From: Rhodococcus tibetensis
GTDB lineage: Bacteria > Actinomycetota > Actinomycetes > Mycobacteriales > Mycobacteriaceae
DNA: 64,000 bases
Direction: 5' to 3'
Assembly: GCF_024438035.1 (NCBI RefSeq)
Contig: NZ_JANFQF010000009.1
Span: 158,582 to 222,581, forward strand
The notes under the pieces were generated by a model. It worked only from the letters and a program-made list of their open reading frames with translations, searched no databases and had not been told where the DNA came from. The translations under genes and the position numbers were made by a program. Of the stretch, positions 1 to 9,642 are shown piece after piece (position 1 is the first letter of the stretch; every line of letters begins with the position of its first letter).

Positions 1-1529
1 TGAGCGAATCAGGCAACTCCCGTGAGTGGTCGCGTCCCGAGGGGCCACTCCCCGATCTCCTCGTACGCGACGATCGGCTGAAGCTGTTCTCCTTCGCCAC
101 CGCCGAGAAGCGTGTCGAGTATCTGTGGGTGCTTCGGGCGTTCGACCATGCCCGTGCCAACTATGTCGTGCTAGTGCATGCTGCGGAGGTGGCCACCATC
201 CTCGGACGTATCGCCGCCGACGACGCGTCCGGTCAGCTCTCCTCCGCAGAAATCACCCCCCTGCTCGAGCAACTGCACGTATGGGAGGTCCTCGAACGCA
301 GCTACGACGGAACGCGAGCCGCCAGCCTCGCCGAATATCGGAACCGGCATTTCGTCTACCAATTCAGCCAGGCCGGCTACCAGGTGTTCCGGGCTGTCGA
401 GGACGTCCTTGCCGCCCGCCTCGACGACGCCTCACTCTCCCGGCTCGCCCTGCCCGAACTGCTGTCGGACATGAAGGAACTGGCTGCCGCCAACAAGTCG
501 GCCGACAACGACTTGATCTTCCGTAAGCTCAGTCGCCTCGACGCCACGTTGTCCGATATGGCCACCCGCGCCGCTCACTTCTATCTCACACTCGGCGATC
601 TGGTGCGCACCACGGAGATCACTCCGGAAACCTTCCTGTCCCACAAGGATGCGCTCCTCACCCACATGCGGGAGTTCAGTTCCGACTTGTCCCGCTACGC
701 GCCGAAACTGGCTGAAGCGATCAGAGAGGTCGACGACACCGGGATCGACGACCTCCTCCGGAGGGCCGCGGCGAGCGACGAGCGGGTGTTCCTTTCGCCA
801 GCCGAGCGGGAGGCCGATTGGCGCGCACGGTGGAACGGCCTTACGCACTGGTTCCTGCCACCGGAATCCGGGCCGAGTGAGTCGGAGCGACTTCGCGAAG
901 GCACCATGAGTGCCATCGCCGCCGTGCTCTCGCTGCTGCGGCGGGTCACCGAGACGCGTCGCGGCGGCGTCAGCCGGGAAAGTCAGCTCCGGCACCTCGC
1001 GGGGTGGTTCGCTGCCGCTCCCTCCGAGGAAGCGTCGCACGCGCTGTTCCGGGCCGTGTTCGACCTCGGTCGTCCCCGCCATCTGTCCATGGTGCATCCG
1101 GATGCCGACATCATTCCCGACTCGCGGTCGTGGTGGGAGGCACCGCCCGTCGAGATCTCGCGCACGCTCGCCGAGACGGGACGTGCGCCCACCCCCGGGG
1201 CGCCTGCCCGTGTTCAACGAAACGACGCCAGCATCAGACGGTTGCGTGAAGAACAGTTGGCCGGTCAGCGCGCACGGGCCTCTGCGGCGAGATCTCTCGC
1301 CTCGGGTGGAGTACACGAACGGGTACTCGACAACGCCGAAACCGACGTTCTCCTCAGCCTCCTCGACGCCGCGTTGACGGCGCGTGTCCCTGTGAGCGGG
1401 AAAGTCACCGGCGCGTCCGGGTCCGGAAACGGAGTGAAACTCACCTTGACTCCCCACTCGGAATCCACCGTCGTCCACACTGCCCGCGGCCGCCTCTACC
1501 TCGACGGACTGCGGGTGAGCGTCCAGTGA
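1..1529 (+). CDS. jetA: Wadjet JetA subunit, DUF2397 / TIGR02677 family (5' end cut by one base)
   Basis: First subunit of a Wadjet plasmid-defence complex; by analogy with characterised Wadjet it is the kleisin-type bridge on the SMC-like ATPase JetC. The first two window bases (tg) followed by AGC-GAA-TCA read as the end of an ATG/GTG/TTG start, giving about 509 aa. The frame is open from base 3, and the N-terminal stretch around codons 27-45 (LKLFSF, then EYLWVLRAFDHAR) is what I expect of TIGR02677 proteins; the internal GTG at 129 would remove it. The stop overlaps jetB by 4 bases (GTGA), so the genes are translationally coupled. The family call is from recognition of the protein and its neighbours; the kleisin role is inferred from better-studied Wadjet types. 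Confidence 0.88.
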   Translation, partial: SESGNSREWSRPEGPLPDLLVRDDRLKLFSFATAEKRVEYLWVLRAFDHARANYVVLVHAAEVATILGRIAADDASGQLSSAEITPLLEQLHVWEVLERSYDGTRAASLAEYRNRHFVYQFSQAGYQVFRAVEDVLAARLDDASLSRLALPELLSDMKELAAANKSADNDLIFRKLSRLDATLSDMATRAAHFYLTLGDLVRTTEITPETFLSHKDALLTHMREFSSDLSRYAPKLAEAIREVDDTGIDDLLRRAAASDERVFLSPAEREADWRARWNGLTHWFLPPESGPSESERLREGTMSAIAAVLSLLRRVTETRRGGVSRESQLRHLAGWFAAAPSEEASHALFRAVFDLGRPRHLSMVHPDADIIPDSRSWWEAPPVEISRTLAETGRAPTPGAPARVQRNDASIRRLREEQLAGQRARASAARSLASGGVHERVLDNAETDVLLSLLDAALTARVPVSGKVTGASGSGNGVKLTLTPHSESTVVHTARGRLYLDGLRVSVQ

Positions 1530-2911
1530 GGGCGAGGGAGATACCGCCGCTGGCACTCGATTCGTACCAGCGAGCGGCACGCATCATTCTGTCCAATCAT
1601 CTGGTGACGCAGACCTACCCGGATCGGATCGCGCTGCCGCTGCTCCGTCGGTGGGCCACCGAACTGCGTGACGACCTACTCGAACTGTTCGGGTATCGAC
1701 TCGAGGTCACCGAAACCACCGCGCGGCTGTTCACCGTCGCCGATCGACTCGACGCCGGAACACCGGCCAAGACCGCGACGGACCGGACGTTCGACCGCTA
1801 CCGCTACGCGTACCTCGCGCTGGCACTGGCCGCGCTCGGAAGGGCGGGCAACCAAATCACCCTCTCCGAACTCGCAGACCACGTGGCAGCCTCCGCAACG
1901 CAGGTCGAGGGCATCGAACTGGCGACCGAGCGTGCCGCAGACCGGGACGCCTTCGTCGACGCGGTCAGCTGGCTCGCGAACCGAGGCGCGATAGCGCTGG
2001 CCGACGGTGATGCAGGCGGCTGGGCAGCCAATCCCGATGCGGGTGAGGCGCTGTACGATATCGACCGCTCGGTGGTCATCGCCCTGTTCCGGCCGTCCCG
2101 GGCTCTCCAGCACCTGCGTTCGATCCGCGAACTTCTCTCCGGAAGCGGTGCCGACACAGATTCCGCCGCGTTCGACCGCACCGCCGACAACAAGGAGGTC
2201 GCTCGGCGGGTTCGACGCGCCCTTGTCGAGTGTCCCGTCGTCTACGCTGCCGACCTCGACGAAGACGAACAACTGCAGCTCGCCCTCCCCCGAACCTCCG
2301 CAGACGTCGAACTTCTCACGGGACTGGTCGCCGAACGGCGCCGCGAGGGCATCGCCATGATCGACTCGTCGGGACGTCTGTCCGACATCCGATTTCCGGG
2401 CACAGGCACCGTCGCCCAGGTCGCGTTGCTGCTCGCGGGCGAGCTCGCGGACCACGTGCTCGATCCCGACGCACCCGAATCGGTGCAGTTGTCGGTCCCT
2501 GCGCAACAGACGACAGCCCTGATAGAGCAGCTGGACGGTGCCGTTCCGCTGTCCGGAATCTTCGACAGCCTGGCCACCGACGCCCCCGACATCTCGGCAC
2601 CGCCGGCAACGGCCGAACCGGCTGTGTATCCGTTCGTGGAGGACAGCTGGATTCGACTGACCATGACGTCACTGGTCGATCGTTTCGGCAAGACGTTCGC
2701 CGCCGGGTGGCAGGCAGACCCCGAGGGATTGGGGCGGGCCGCCGTCGCACTCCTCGACCGGCTCAGTCTGGCCTCCGCCGTCCCCGGCGGGATTCTCGTA
2801 CTTCCGGCGCTTGCCCGATATCGCGGTGTCGTCGTCAACATTCGCGACCGCAACCCGGAAATCGACCTGTTCCCTCATTCGTCGAACGACAGCAAGGACA
2901 CCTTCGCATGA
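1526..2911 (+). CDS. jetB: Wadjet JetB subunit, DUF2398 / TIGR02678 family
   Basis: A 461-residue protein of the DUF2398 type, expected to act as the KITE-like accessory subunit that binds JetA in the Wadjet SMC complex. The GTG start lies inside the jetA stop (GTGA), and the stop overlaps the jetC start (ATGA). The early segment LLELFGYRLEVTETTARLF (residues about 51-69) is typical of the family; the rest looks like repeated winged-helix-type helices with no catalytic motif. No membrane segment or signal peptide is visible. Base composition and codon use look like the surrounding chromosome. Confidence 0.88.
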   Translation: MRAREIPPLALDSYQRAARIILSNHLVTQTYPDRIALPLLRRWATELRDDLLELFGYRLEVTETTARLFTVADRLDAGTPAKTATDRTFDRYRYAYLALALAALGRAGNQITLSELADHVAASATQVEGIELATERAADRDAFVDAVSWLANRGAIALADGDAGGWAANPDAGEALYDIDRSVVIALFRPSRALQHLRSIRELLSGSGADTDSAAFDRTADNKEVARRVRRALVECPVVYAADLDEDEQLQLALPRTSADVELLTGLVAERRREGIAMIDSSGRLSDIRFPGTGTVAQVALLLAGELADHVLDPDAPESVQLSVPAQQTTALIEQLDGAVPLSGIFDSLATDAPDISAPPATAEPAVYPFVEDSWIRLTMTSLVDRFGKTFAAGWQADPEGLGRAAVALLDRLSLASAVPGGILVLPALARYRGVVVNIRDRNPEIDLFPHSSNDSKDTFA

Positions 2912-5900
2912 CCAGCGCGCGCTTCCGGCCCACCCGTGCCGGGATCATCAACCTCTGGGACTACCGCGACCAGGAGTTCTCCTTCGCCGACGGCCGATTG
3001 GTGCTGCGGGGCCCCAACGGGTCCGGCAAGACGAAGGCACTCGAAGTCCTGTTCCCGTTCGTCCTCGACGGCCGCATCGAACCTCGGCGGCTCAATCCTT
3101 TTGCGGGTGAGGAGCGGACGATGAAGTCGAACCTTCTCTACCGTGGCCAGGACAGCGCGTACTCGTATGTGTGGATGGAGTTCTGCCGAGGCCCGAAGGA
3201 CGATCCCGAGGCAGTCACCGTGGGCATCGGGATGCGCGCGAGCAGGTCCAACGACAAGGTCACCCGGTGGTATTTCGTCGCCGACGGCCGCGTCGGCGTC
3301 GACTTCTCGTTGCTCGGCGCAGACGATCGCCCATTGACGAAGAAGCAGTTGGGTGAGCAGATCGGAACCGACTGCCTGACCGACCGGCCGGTGGACTATC
3401 GCGCTGCGATCGATGCCCGCATGTTCGGCCTCGGCGCCGAGCGCTACGACCAGTTGATCAACCTGATCCTTACCCTCCGGCGTCCACAGCTCGCCAAGAA
3501 CCTCGACCCGAAGGGGTTGTCCCAGGCGTTGACCGACGGTCTGCGACCCCTCGACGAGCAACTGGTACTCGAGGCTGCCCGCTCGTTCAGCGACATGGAA
3601 GAAGTGGGGCGCGCCCTCGAAGGTCTCGCGGCCGCTGATGAGGCAACGCAGCGGTTCGTCGGTGTGTACACCAAGTACCTGCGCCAGCAGGCGCGTTCGG
3701 ACATCGACCAACTCGCCGGACGACTCGAGGCCGTCGATACCGGAATCACCGCACTGCGCGAGACCGCAGCCGAACAAACGCGGAGCCGGGAGGCCCGCGA
3801 AGCGGCCGAGCAGGGTTTCATCGACGCCGAGCGCGCGCTGGACCAGGCGACCGAGAATCTCGACGCCCTCAAGCGTTCCACCGCCTACGAGGGACGCACA
3901 CAACTCGACGACCTTGCCCAGGCCGTGGCCACCCTCGAGAAGTCCACCGAGCAACAAGTCGACAAGGCCGCGAAAGCACAGGCCACGCTGGTGCAGCGCA
4001 CCGAGGAGGCCGGACGGGCCGACGCCGCTGTCACGAAACTGGCGGAGGTGCTCGCGCGCGCAGAGGACGAACTGCAGGTCGCCGCCGAGGACGCCGGCAT
4101 CACCTGGACCGCGCTGCCCACGGGTGCCCGCACCGACCAGCTGACTGCGGCACTGCACGGTCACGCCGAGGAGCGCGACGGTGACGTGCGGGCTGTGCGA
4201 GCTGCGTTGAGCACGGTTGAGAAAGCCGCCACCGAACGAGCCCGCGCTGACGCCGCAGCGCGTCGAAGCCGTGAACAACTCGAACAGGCCCGCGCCGCGA
4301 TCCTCGAGGCCGAAGCGGCTGTCGAGCTCGCGCGCAGCGAAACCGCGGCCGCCCTACGATCCTGGTGGATCGAGCATTCGCCGCTGTACACCGCCCTCGA
4401 AGTGCCCGCCACGCTCGTCGACGCCCTCGACGCCGCGTTACGCAAAGCCGGCGAAGACGACTCGCCCACCTTGGCCGAAGTTCTCACCGCGCACACCGCC
4501 GACGCGCTCGAGTCGCTGCAATCCCGTCGTCGTCGCGCGGAATCCGACATCGCGGTGCTCACCGAGCGAATCAGCGAACTGCGAGTCACCCGTGCGGAGG
4601 TCGCCGCCGAGCACGACGACGCCCCTGCGCCTTTCGCGGCCCGAACGGGATCGCGAGCGGACTTGCCCGGCGCGCCGCTGTGGCGTCTGGTGCGGTTCCG
4701 CGACAACGTGGAGGCCACAGTGGCGACTGGCGTCGAGTCGGCACTGCAAGCCGCGAACCTCCTCGACGGGTGGATCTTCGGCGGCGACGGACCGCTGCCG
4801 GATTCGGAGTCCGAGCAGTTCCTGCTGGCGTTGCCGAAGGGAGATCGCCCGGGCGGCCGAACTCTGGCGGAGGTTCTCGAAGTCGAGCCCGATACCGGCG
4901 TCCCCGCGGATCGTGTGCAGGCCGTGCTCGAGTCGATCGCCTGGGCGCCGGAAAGCGGCTCGGTGGCCGGCACGGTGGTCGCCGTCGATGGTTCGGGTGG
5001 ATACCGGCAAGGCGTGCAACAGGGTTCACACACGAAGAGTGATGCGGAGTACATCGGCGCCACGGCCCGCGCGCGCAGGCGGGCGACGCGAATCGCCGAA
5101 CTCGATCGGACCATCGACGAGTCCGAGGCAGCGCTGACCGACGCCCGCACCGCCGAGGCGGAAGCCGTCGCGTTGTCCGCGCAGGTTGCCACGATCAGCC
5201 GGTCACTCCCCCGCACCGCAGCGGTTCTGCGCGCGCTCAAATCGGTGACCGAGAATGCGGGGGTGCTCCGCTCTCGCACCGAGGCGTCGGCGGCGGCGGA
5301 TCGCGATCTCGATCAGGCCATCGCCGACCTGTCGGCCAAGGAGAAGCAGCTGCGCGCCGCAGCCGTCGCCCACCGAACTCCGTACCTGGCACGCGAAGTC
5401 GACTCACTGGCCGCGGCCATTCGGCATTTCGAAAAGCAGGGCGAGCTGGTATTGCGCTGTCGGCGTGAGCATCTCAAGGAACTCGAGCACACCCGGGAAA
5501 CGCACGACCGACTCGCGGAAGCACGCGGCAACGCGGAGGAGTTCGCTGAGGAGGCGGCCATCGCCGAAGAGAGCCTCGCAACTCAGGTCCAGCGGCTGGA
5601 CACCCTTCGCGAAAGTCTCGGTGCCAGCGCGGAGCAGATCGACGCTCAACTCGGAGACGCGCATGCCCGAATCGAGGCGTGTAAGCAGCGGCAGCGGGAA
5701 GCACGCAAAGCGGACAAGGATGCCGGAGAGGCGATCGGCAAGGCCGAGGGGGCGTACGCGGCGGCCGTCGCCACCCTGCGTATCGCGCTCACCGAAACCC
5801 ACAACGATGCGGCGCGCCTCGCCCCGTACGCACGACGCGACCTCCTCGAACTGCTCGGCGTCGACATCGAACATGTGTGGCCCGCGAGTCCTGCGGCGTG

Positions 5901-7080
5901 GATGAATGCGGATCAGCTCGTCTACCGAATCCAGAACGCGGACAGCACAGCACAGGTCCTGCCCAGTGAGGTTCTCGCCCTGTACAGCGCGCTGGATTCT
6001 GGCACCGGCTCGGTGCGGGTCAGCGAGGCGGCACGCAAGTCCACTCGCACCGCGCTCACCACAGCCCTGCAGGACTTCGACGCCGGCCTCGCGTCCGCCG
6101 GCCAGGACTACCGCGTGCAGTGGGATGCACCGGACGGGCTCACAGTGGTTCAGGTTCAGGACGATCAGGGCTACTCGTCGGTGGGTGCGTTCGCGTCCCG
6201 GATCGCCGCTGCCCGGACCGATCAGGAACTCCTCCTCACCGAATCGGAACGACGCATACTCGAGGACGCCCTCCTCACCGGGCTCGCTCAGCAGATCCAC
6301 GAACGCACCATCGATGCTCGCGACCTGATCGCCCGGATGGGTTCGGAAATGCGGGAGCGGCGGATGTCGTCGGGCAACACGATCGGCGTGCACTGGGTTC
6401 TCGCCGACAACCTCGACGACAACGCACGCGCCATCTCGAAACTGCTCGATCGCGATGCGTCCGCGCTGAGTCCGGACGACCTCGCCACCATGCGAGCACA
6501 TTTCGCGGCGCAGATTCGCACCGCCCGGGCCGCGCACCCCGAACGCTCGTACCCCGAGATCCTCGCCTCCGCGCTCGACTACCGCAGATGGCGGGTGTTC
6601 TCCTTCACCCTCGTCGGCGGCGACGGCAGCGAGGACCGGCTCACCGTCGCCCGGCACAGTGCACTCTCCGGCGGGGAGCAATCCGTGTCGCTCCACCTGC
6701 CGCTCTTCGCGGCCGCCCACGTGATGCTCGACTCCGCCGATCCACACGCGCCGCGACTTCTCGCGCTCGACGAGGCCTTCGCCGGCGTCGACGACAACGG
6801 TCGCGGTGAGCTACTGGGGTTGAGCGTCCAGTTCGATCTCGATCTGTTCATGACCGGGTACGACCTCTGGATCACGTACGCCGGGGTCCCGGGGTGCGCA
6901 CACTACGACCTCGCGCACTCGACGGCGGAACACAGTGTCAGCGCCGCGCTGCTGGTGTGGGCCGACGGCGAACTACTCGCCGAACACGACGGAACCGATC
7001 TGGCGCGCGCTCTCGGATCGCCCTTGCGCAGACGAGTGCCCTCTCCCGCCGAGGGCGGATTCGAATTCGCCGAGGTGTGA
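2908..7080 (+). CDS. jetC: Wadjet JetC, SMC/MukB-like ATPase (TIGR02680 family)
   Basis: The 1390-residue motor of the Wadjet system. Walker A is GPNGSGKT at residues 35-42. Long Ala/Glu/Arg-rich coiled coils follow (roughly residues 260-560 and 700-980), split by a hinge-like segment near residue 588 (GAPLWRLVRF). The ABC signature LSGGEQ is at 1253-1258 and Walker B LLALDEAF at 1284-1291, so both ATPase halves are intact. The ATG at 2908 overlaps the jetB stop. The reading frame stays open upstream to 2230, but the Walker A context and the ATGA overlap fix this start. In known systems the ATPase extrudes DNA loops so that small circular DNA is presented to JetD for cutting. Confidence 0.93.
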   Translation: MTSARFRPTRAGIINLWDYRDQEFSFADGRLVLRGPNGSGKTKALEVLFPFVLDGRIEPRRLNPFAGEERTMKSNLLYRGQDSAYSYVWMEFCRGPKDDPEAVTVGIGMRASRSNDKVTRWYFVADGRVGVDFSLLGADDRPLTKKQLGEQIGTDCLTDRPVDYRAAIDARMFGLGAERYDQLINLILTLRRPQLAKNLDPKGLSQALTDGLRPLDEQLVLEAARSFSDMEEVGRALEGLAAADEATQRFVGVYTKYLRQQARSDIDQLAGRLEAVDTGITALRETAAEQTRSREAREAAEQGFIDAERALDQATENLDALKRSTAYEGRTQLDDLAQAVATLEKSTEQQVDKAAKAQATLVQRTEEAGRADAAVTKLAEVLARAEDELQVAAEDAGITWTALPTGARTDQLTAALHGHAEERDGDVRAVRAALSTVEKAATERARADAAARRSREQLEQARAAILEAEAAVELARSETAAALRSWWIEHSPLYTALEVPATLVDALDAALRKAGEDDSPTLAEVLTAHTADALESLQSRRRRAESDIAVLTERISELRVTRAEVAAEHDDAPAPFAARTGSRADLPGAPLWRLVRFRDNVEATVATGVESALQAANLLDGWIFGGDGPLPDSESEQFLLALPKGDRPGGRTLAEVLEVEPDTGVPADRVQAVLESIAWAPESGSVAGTVVAVDGSGGYRQGVQQGSHTKSDAEYIGATARARRRATRIAELDRTIDESEAALTDARTAEAEAVALSAQVATISRSLPRTAAVLRALKSVTENAGVLRSRTEASAAADRDLDQAIADLSAKEKQLRAAAVAHRTPYLAREVDSLAAAIRHFEKQGELVLRCRREHLKELEHTRETHDRLAEARGNAEEFAEEAAIAEESLATQVQRLDTLRESLGASAEQIDAQLGDAHARIEACKQRQREARKADKDAGEAIGKAEGAYAAAVATLRIALTETHNDAARLAPYARRDLLELLGVDIEHVWPASPAAWMNADQLVYRIQNADSTAQVLPSEVLALYSALDSGTGSVRVSEAARKSTRTALTTALQDFDAGLASAGQDYRVQWDAPDGLTVVQVQDDQGYSSVGAFASRIAAARTDQELLLTESERRILEDALLTGLAQQIHERTIDARDLIARMGSEMRERRMSSGNTIGVHWVLADNLDDNARAISKLLDRDASALSPDDLATMRAHFAAQIRTARAAHPERSYPEILASALDYRRWRVFSFTLVGGDGSEDRLTVARHSALSGGEQSVSLHLPLFAAAHVMLDSADPHAPRLLALDEAFAGVDDNGRGELLGLSVQFDLDLFMTGYDLWITYAGVPGCAHYDLAHSTAEHSVSAALLVWADGELLAEHDGTDLARALGSPLRRRVPSPAEGGFEFAEV

Positions 7081-7083
7081 GGT

Positions 7084-8280
7084 GTGAGTAGCTGGGACGG
7101 AACGCCCGAACTCGCGGAGCTCCTCGACGCGGCGCGCAGAAAGCTCGAGCGGAACTGGTTGCGTATCGAGGACACGGTCGATGTCACTGCGTCGCCGTTG
7201 GCACCGGAACTGTGGCGGCTCTGCACTGCCATTCGCGGGGGTCGCGCCAAAAGCTTCACCAAGAAGATCACTGTTCCGCTGACCGAGATCGACCGATGGT
7301 TACACGACAACACGGGGCAAGGCCTCCTCGCTACGCTCGGACCGCTGACCAACAAGAAGCTGGCCGAAGCCGAGAAGAGCGCCTACCGCGAACACTGGCC
7401 TCGTGAGATAAGGAGCCGACTCGGTGAGGGTGCCGACGAATTTTGGGTCGAGTGGCTCCGCTCGAGCGGCAAGTTCGTCCAACAGAACTACTTCCCCGCG
7501 CTTCGTGCTGCACCCGAGGTTTTGAAGTACCTCCCGGCCGAGGACATTGCACTCACCGAACTCGCCGAACGCGCAACGGGCGACACCAAAGCATTAGGGC
7601 GCGACGGCAGATTGGCGTCGATTGTCCTGCATGCCCTGGCTCTGAAGCAGGGAGTCCCCCGGCCGGACTCGGTCGAAGCCGAACGTGCGGTGTGGGAAGC
7701 CGCGGGCGTGATCGTCGACACTCTGTCGAGCCAAGTGATGGTGCTCGGAATGCGGGCACGCGACGAACACCTGCTCGGCCGGTTCCTGAACGAGTCGGCG
7801 GAGGCCGGGCTTCCGTTCGTCATCACGCTCGATCAACTCACGCGCTTTCCGGTAACGGGATTCGAAGGACCGGTGTTCGTCTGCGAGAACCCTGCGGTGC
7901 TCGCCGCGGCAGCCCGCACGCTCGGTGCCCAGTGCCCGGCACTGATCTGCACACAAGGCCAGCCGTCCGCGACGGCACGCCGCCTCCTCGCCGCGTGCTC
8001 CGACATACATTGGCGCGGCGACTTCGACTGGACCGGACTCCGCACCACCGCCGCGGCGATAGACCGCTACCTGGCCGTTCCCTGGCTCATGGACGCGGAC
8101 ACCTACCGCACCGCTTCGAACCGCGGGCCGTCGGAGTCCTTCAAGGAATCCGACCTTCTGTACGACGCTACGTGGGATACGGAACTGTCCGCACTTATGA
8201 GAGCAACCGGGCGTGCGGTGATGGAAGAACGGATCATTCCCGAACTCCTCGCCTCACTACGTGCCGCGAGCACTGCTTAA
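7084..8280 (+). CDS. jetD: Wadjet JetD, Toprim nuclease subunit (DUF3323/DUF2399, TIGR02679)
   Basis: A 398-residue protein, GTG start 3 bases after jetC, expected to be the nuclease that cleaves plasmid DNA captured by JetABC. The C-terminal DUF2399 part is Toprim-like: a candidate metal-binding Glu at 268 (in VCENP) and a DxD pair, D313 and D315, in GDFDWTG. These match the Glu plus DxD arrangement of topoisomerase VI-type Toprim folds, so the active site looks complete. The N-terminal half (SFTKKITVPL near residues 58-67, then helices) fits the DNA-binding arm domain of the family. It is the last gene of the cassette; the next gene, mshC, converges on it 30 bases away, with no clear terminator seen. 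Confidence 0.9.
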   Translation: MSSWDGTPELAELLDAARRKLERNWLRIEDTVDVTASPLAPELWRLCTAIRGGRAKSFTKKITVPLTEIDRWLHDNTGQGLLATLGPLTNKKLAEAEKSAYREHWPREIRSRLGEGADEFWVEWLRSSGKFVQQNYFPALRAAPEVLKYLPAEDIALTELAERATGDTKALGRDGRLASIVLHALALKQGVPRPDSVEAERAVWEAAGVIVDTLSSQVMVLGMRARDEHLLGRFLNESAEAGLPFVITLDQLTRFPVTGFEGPVFVCENPAVLAAAARTLGAQCPALICTQGQPSATARRLLAACSDIHWRGDFDWTGLRTTAAAIDRYLAVPWLMDADTYRTASNRGPSESFKESDLLYDATWDTELSALMRATGRAVMEERIIPELLASLRAASTA

Positions 8281-8310
8281 CCGCGGGCGGTTCAGAGCAT
8301 CACGGGCGCG

Positions 8311-9552
8311 TCAGTGCAGAGAGATCCCGAGGAGTGCGTCCACGGCAGCGGCGAAGTCGCTCGGCGCGTTCGTGTCCGAGCCGCCGTGATCGAGCGCGCG
8401 GCGGGCCCAGCCGTCGAGGGCGTCGAGGGCCTTCGGGGTGTCGAGGTCGTCGGCGAGATGCTGACGCAGCCGGGCGATCGTGTCTGTGGCCGACTGCGCC
8501 GACTCCAGGGCAGCGGCGTCCTTCCACAGCTTCAGCCGGGTGTGCGCTTCGGCGAGCACCTGCTCGGTCCACGGGCGGTCCTGCCGGTAGTGCCCCGAGA
8601 GCAGTCCGAGCCGGATGGCCGCGGGGTCGACGCCGCCGCCGCGTAGCTTCGAGACGAACACGAGGTTGCCGCGGCTCTTCGACATCTTCTCGCCGTCGAG
8701 GCCGATCATCCCGGTGTGCACGTAGTGGCGGGCGAAGCGACGGTCTCCCGTGACTGATTCGGCGTGCGCAGCCGAGTACTCGTGGTGCGGGAAGATCAGG
8801 TCACTGCCCCCGCCCTGTACGTCGAAGCCCGAGCCGATGCGATTGAGGGCGATGGCAGAACATTCGATGTGCCAGCCGGGACGGCCCTGGCCGAACGGCG
8901 CCGGCCACGACGGCTCGCCGGGACGGGCGGCGCGCCACACCAGGGCGTCGAGGGGATCTTCCTTTCCGGGGCGCTCGGGGTCGCCGCCGCGCTCCGCGAA
9001 GAATTTCTCCATCGTCTCCCGGTCGTATCCGGACTCGTACCCGAACTGCTCGGTGGCACTGGTACGGAAGTACACATCGGGGAACTCTGCGTCGTCGACG
9101 ATGTAGGCGGCGCCGGAGGCGAGGAATTTCTCGACGAGCTCCACCACTTCGTTGACCGACTCGACGGCCCCGATGTAGTCGCGGGGAGGGATGACTCGCA
9201 GGGCCTCCATGTCCTCCCGGAAGAGTGCCGTCTCCCGCATGCCGAGCACGACCCAGTCCTCGCCGTCACGGGCGGCGCGCTCGAACAGCGGGTCGTCGAC
9301 ATCGGTGACGTTCTGGACGTAATGCACTTCGTGCCCGGCGTCACGCCACAGCCGGTTCACCAGATCGAACGTCAGATACGTCGCAGCGTGACCGAGGTGA
9401 GTGGCGTCGTAGGGAGTGATACCGCACACGTACATGGTTGCCGTGCGCCCCGGGGTGACCGGGCGAACCTGCCGGTCAGCGGTATCGAACAACCGCAGCG
9501 GGGGCCCCTGGCCAGGGACGGACGGGACAGCGGTATCGGACCAAGACTGCAT
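8311..9552 (-). CDS. mshC: L-cysteine:GlcN-Ins ligase (mycothiol synthesis)
   Basis: Joins cysteine to glucosaminyl-inositol with ATP, the third committed step of mycothiol synthesis in the cytoplasm. The 413-residue protein is a compact cysteinyl-tRNA synthetase relative: a HIGH-like THLGH after the metal-binding [17 protein letters not shown] with the second Cys, FPHHEYS with the zinc His residues, and KMSKSRGN. It is much shorter than a true CysS because the anticodon-binding domain is missing, and the N-terminal [10 protein letters not shown] is what I expect of MshC. ATG at 9552. It converges on the Wadjet cassette and follows the SCO1664/DUF3090/phosphomutase genes, as in mycobacteria. 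The cysQ gene that I recall lying between these in M. tuberculosis is absent here. Confidence 0.95.
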   Translation of the reverse strand: MQSWSDTAVPSVPGQGPPLRLFDTADRQVRPVTPGRTATMYVCGITPYDATHLGHAATYLTFDLVNRLWRDAGHEVHYVQNVTDVDDPLFERAARDGEDWVVLGMRETALFREDMEALRVIPPRDYIGAVESVNEVVELVEKFLASGAAYIVDDAEFPDVYFRTSATEQFGYESGYDRETMEKFFAERGGDPERPGKEDPLDALVWRAARPGEPSWPAPFGQGRPGWHIECSAIALNRIGSGFDVQGGGSDLIFPHHEYSAAHAESVTGDRRFARHYVHTGMIGLDGEKMSKSRGNLVFVSKLRGGGVDPAAIRLGLLSGHYRQDRPWTEQVLAEAHTRLKLWKDAAALESAQSATDTIARLRQHLADDLDTPKALDALDGWARRALDHGGSDTNAPSDFAAAVDALLGISLH

Positions 9553-9642
9553 GATTGCGAGCCTAGTGGACCGGCGTAGGAGCCCTCGATGGAGCCGCCG
9601 CCCGACGGCCTTGAACGGGTTCCAGTCCCCTGGTCGGAGCTA

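Noticed and set aside
2230..2907. Upstream extension of the jetC frame
   Set aside because: It overlaps jetB out of frame; Arg/Pro-rich composition is typical of a shadow frame. The ATG at 2908 fits the family N-terminus.
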